Assembly: GCA_963854835.1 (NCBI GenBank)
Contig: OY978526.1
Location: forward strand, 62,388,765-62,452,764
From: Megamerina dolium
Taxonomy: Eukaryota > Arthropoda > Insecta > Diptera > Megamerinidae
Direction: 5' to 3'
Length of the DNA stretch: 64,000 bases
Of this stretch, positions 61,501-64,000 are shown one piece after another. A program made the translations under genes and the position numbers. The notes beneath the pieces are model-generated. The model was not told where the DNA came from. It did not search any database and was given only the letters and a program-made list of their open reading frames with translations. Within the stretch, counting starts at the first letter, position 1, and each line of letters opens with the position of its first letter.

Positions 61501-64000
61501 GAATAAAAATAAATGTTCTGTTTAAAGAGCGTTGACAAATAATTTCAATATTGTGCTACCTTGTTTTTCATTTTCGTTTTTTTTTTTTTCAATAATCATT
61601 TTTTTTTTATTATTATTTTTGTGTTGTATTAAAAATCCAGTAGCATTGACGGAAAAACAAACTTTATGAATTTGTGCAACACCAGTAGTTGCAATAATAA
61701 ATTATTCCCAATGCAATGTAAACGAAAGAGTAAATAAACAAAAAAAACAAGAGAAATATTGTATAAAAAAATAGGGAAGAAAAATACTATGGTTGTTATT
61801 TATATTTCGGAATTGAGCAACTTTAGTGCGTGTAATTTAAAATTTCTTAGTATAAACATAAGTAATCAAAATCATCATGTAACTTAATGTGAGATTAAGG
61901 CGTTTTTGGATATTTGTCTTGCAAGAGTAGATAAATCAAACAAAAAAGGAAGACATATGAGAAAAATAAGGAAAATAGAAAGAGAATAAATTCATCTCGT
62001 TTGACTAATTTGATTCTTGTGAAACCACCACTATTTGTAGATCGAAAATAGTTATAGCCCTTACGAAGATATTTGATCATTGTACAAATGCTGCATACCA
62101 ACAGAGTTACTAGAAAAAGATTCCTCCTGCTCATTCTTCAAACTCTAATTAAGACTATTCTGAAGAAAAATAATGCCATTTTTTATAATAAATATTTCTT
62201 TTTGTTATATGATCGCGAAATATAGAGAGCAACTTTACGTAAAAGAGAAAAAAATTAAATAATAATAAAATCAACCATTGCTTCAACAAAATGTTGCAAT
62301 TGTAAATGAACTGTAGCATAGTAAAGTTGAGTACGAGTATATATAATAAGTGTAAAAAATCGACCAAACAAAGGGATACTAGCTACAAAAAAGAAATAAA
62401 TAATAAAAAACAATATAAAAACACACACACACAACAACAGCAACAACAATAGACAGCAGCTCCATACAATCCACATACAAACGAATATAAAAATCATGTC
62501 GCTAGCATGCATTTTGGTGTACCAAAGTATGTACGTTTGTAAGTATGCCCTTTGGGTACTCATCGCAAATGATTTCTCATTTTGTATCCGAGCAAAATGT
62601 TATGGTGTGGACGATGTATTAAAAGTTGTTGCTATATGCCGACTGTGTCATATAACATATTTTGTCGCGCATAATATCCAATACACATAAGCACATTTAC
62701 TAATACATAAATACACGTATAAACATTCGATCTGTTCAATTTAATTTTTTTATACATTTTTTTATTTTGTTTAAAAAATTTTTCACTTCGTCTTTCAATG
62801 AGTATCTCTGAGTAGTGTAATAGGCTAGGAAAAATTTTCAATATAAAAATATATTTAAAAAAAAATCATACTATTCGAAATTATTTTTGTAAAGTGCTAA
62901 TATACACATACGAATGCACCGAAATAAACAAAAACTATATTACTACTGTTTTGGGCTTGGTTGTACTTGAAGGGATATTGTTATTATCTCATTGTGTTGT
63001 TGTTCTTCGTATTGTTGGTGTTTTTTTGGGGGGTGCCACTGCAAAAGTACACTGCATTATAATTATACGCTTGTTCACGTACTGAAACTTAACAAAGCGT
63101 AGCAGACAATATGGTTAAATAAATACATATGAAAGAAAATGAAGCTGCTGGTATGGGTAGATGATGGTAACGTATTAATATAAACAAACAAACTCAAACG
63201 AACCAGCAAACAGTAGTGGTGGGCAATAAAGAGTAACGCGGTAAACAAATGAAATGCTGACCGGAAATTCCTGATTCAGTGACACATGAACGTCGTAGTA
63301 ATGCTCTTTTTTAAGCGGCATTGGTTGCTTTATTACGCTTAGTGTTGTTGTTGGCCCTTACCTCTGTCCTGTATATACTACTTTTATGCCATATATTTGG
63401 TTCGTTGGTTTTTGCTTTCATTGCCTTTAAGCCAAGTTGGCTCGCTTGCAATACTTATTTACACACAGATGTTTGCACATTCAGCTTGCTCAGCAAAATC
63501 AACGCTTACGCATTCACGCAAAACACCAACACCATCAATAAACATTAAAACACGTACATACATACATATACACCTTATACGAGTAGTATGTATGCGCATG
63601 GGCTAGCAGAGTCTGTGCCCAAAAAGTTGTTGTTGTTGTTGTTGGGTTTTGTTTTTTATATTCCGTTCTTATTTATTGCACGTTTAATTCCCATTAGGGT
63701 CATACTATTGTACTCTGTGTACATGTACGGATATGTGCATATGTATGACCGGGTGTCCATAAATATGTTTTCATTTGTGTGTGCATATGAATATATGTAC
63801 CATATGTATGTTTCATTTTTTAGTGTACATTTAATTTTTACGTTGTCATTTTTATTTTCTTACTTATTTAATGCGTATGTATGGATGTTATATAGGGTGC
63901 TTTATCAGTTGAGTTTTACAGGTAATCAATACGTTTTAGAGGATATTACAAAAACCTTTACCACATGGTGTATGTGAACGTGTGTACAAATCCTAAAATA
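58579..64000. other. AT-rich non-coding stretch
   Basis: No gene or mobile element recognised. The 60420-60770 part is dense in GTAC-centred palindromes such as GTACGAGTAC. Frames of up to 129 codons (63588-63977 plus, 62255-62563 minus) are rich in Leu, Ile, Tyr and Phe from T-rich DNA and have no motif. Confidence 0.5.

Noticed and set aside
63588..63977. 129-codon hydrophobic plus-strand frame
   Set aside because: Hydrophobicity follows from T-rich codons; no signal-peptide and transmembrane order that would fit a known family.

Overview
This is AT-rich, gene-poor dipteran chromosomal DNA. It most likely comes from a true fruit fly (Tephritidae) or a relative. I infer this from the base composition, the CA/GT/TA microsatellites, the mariner-rich transposon content and the insect-like mobile elements. 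I found no complete host protein-coding gene and no confident structural RNA gene. Most open frames in the window are short AT-rich or microsatellite frames without family signatures. Three plus-strand sites (about 8090, 36218 and 41259) have a pyrimidine tract followed by AG directly abutting a GTA donor. This is the layout of recursive-splicing 'ratchet points', so part or all of the window may be the interior of one very long plus-strand intron. That is inference.

Mobile elements from left to right: a deleted mariner (6735-7654, minus); a 5'-truncated Jockey-clade LINE with EN and RT domains (about 8156-10715, minus) that itself carries a 67-bp retroposed insert with a 13-bp target duplication (8606-8672); a TTAA-flanked non-coding MITE (12414-13123); a tRNA-derived SINE (14103-14466); a decayed mariner-like fragment (18169-18990, minus); a mini-me-like repeat containing a GTCC microsatellite (26549-27522) and a longer second copy (37085-38663) with two extra units of about 297 bp; a nearly full-length rosa-like DD41D element (32047-33349, minus); a 554-bp deletion-derivative mariner (34587-35140, plus); a complete LTR retrotransposon (41508-44958, plus); a partial SINE (46795-46955, minus); a second Jockey tail with poly(A) and a perfect 13-bp duplication (49157-49673, plus); a third SINE copy (51438-51823, plus); a DD34D mariner with two substituted catalytic positions (53079-54278, minus); and three more mariner remnants (55134-55454, 57530-57845, 58232-58500, all minus).

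The most interesting object is the LTR element at 41508-44958. Its two 1110-bp LTRs have equal length and showed no differences in the stretches compared. They are flanked by a CTACC target duplication. A primer-binding site complementary to the 3' end of tRNA-Tyr and a polypurine tract border a 1.23-kb interior without gag or pol. Each LTR carries, in sense orientation downstream of a TATA box and an AATAAA, the first 79 or so codons of the host mRNA-capping enzyme (RNA triphosphatase domain). This is joined to a low-complexity coding-like segment with what look like retained introns. It is therefore a young, non-autonomous LTR element that has captured part of an essential host gene inside its LTR.

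The rest is intergenic or intronic DNA with simple repeats and diverged dispersed repeats. The 93-codon plus-strand frame at 57903-58184 is the only sizeable open frame outside mobile elements that I would not dismiss as noise, and I do not recognise it.
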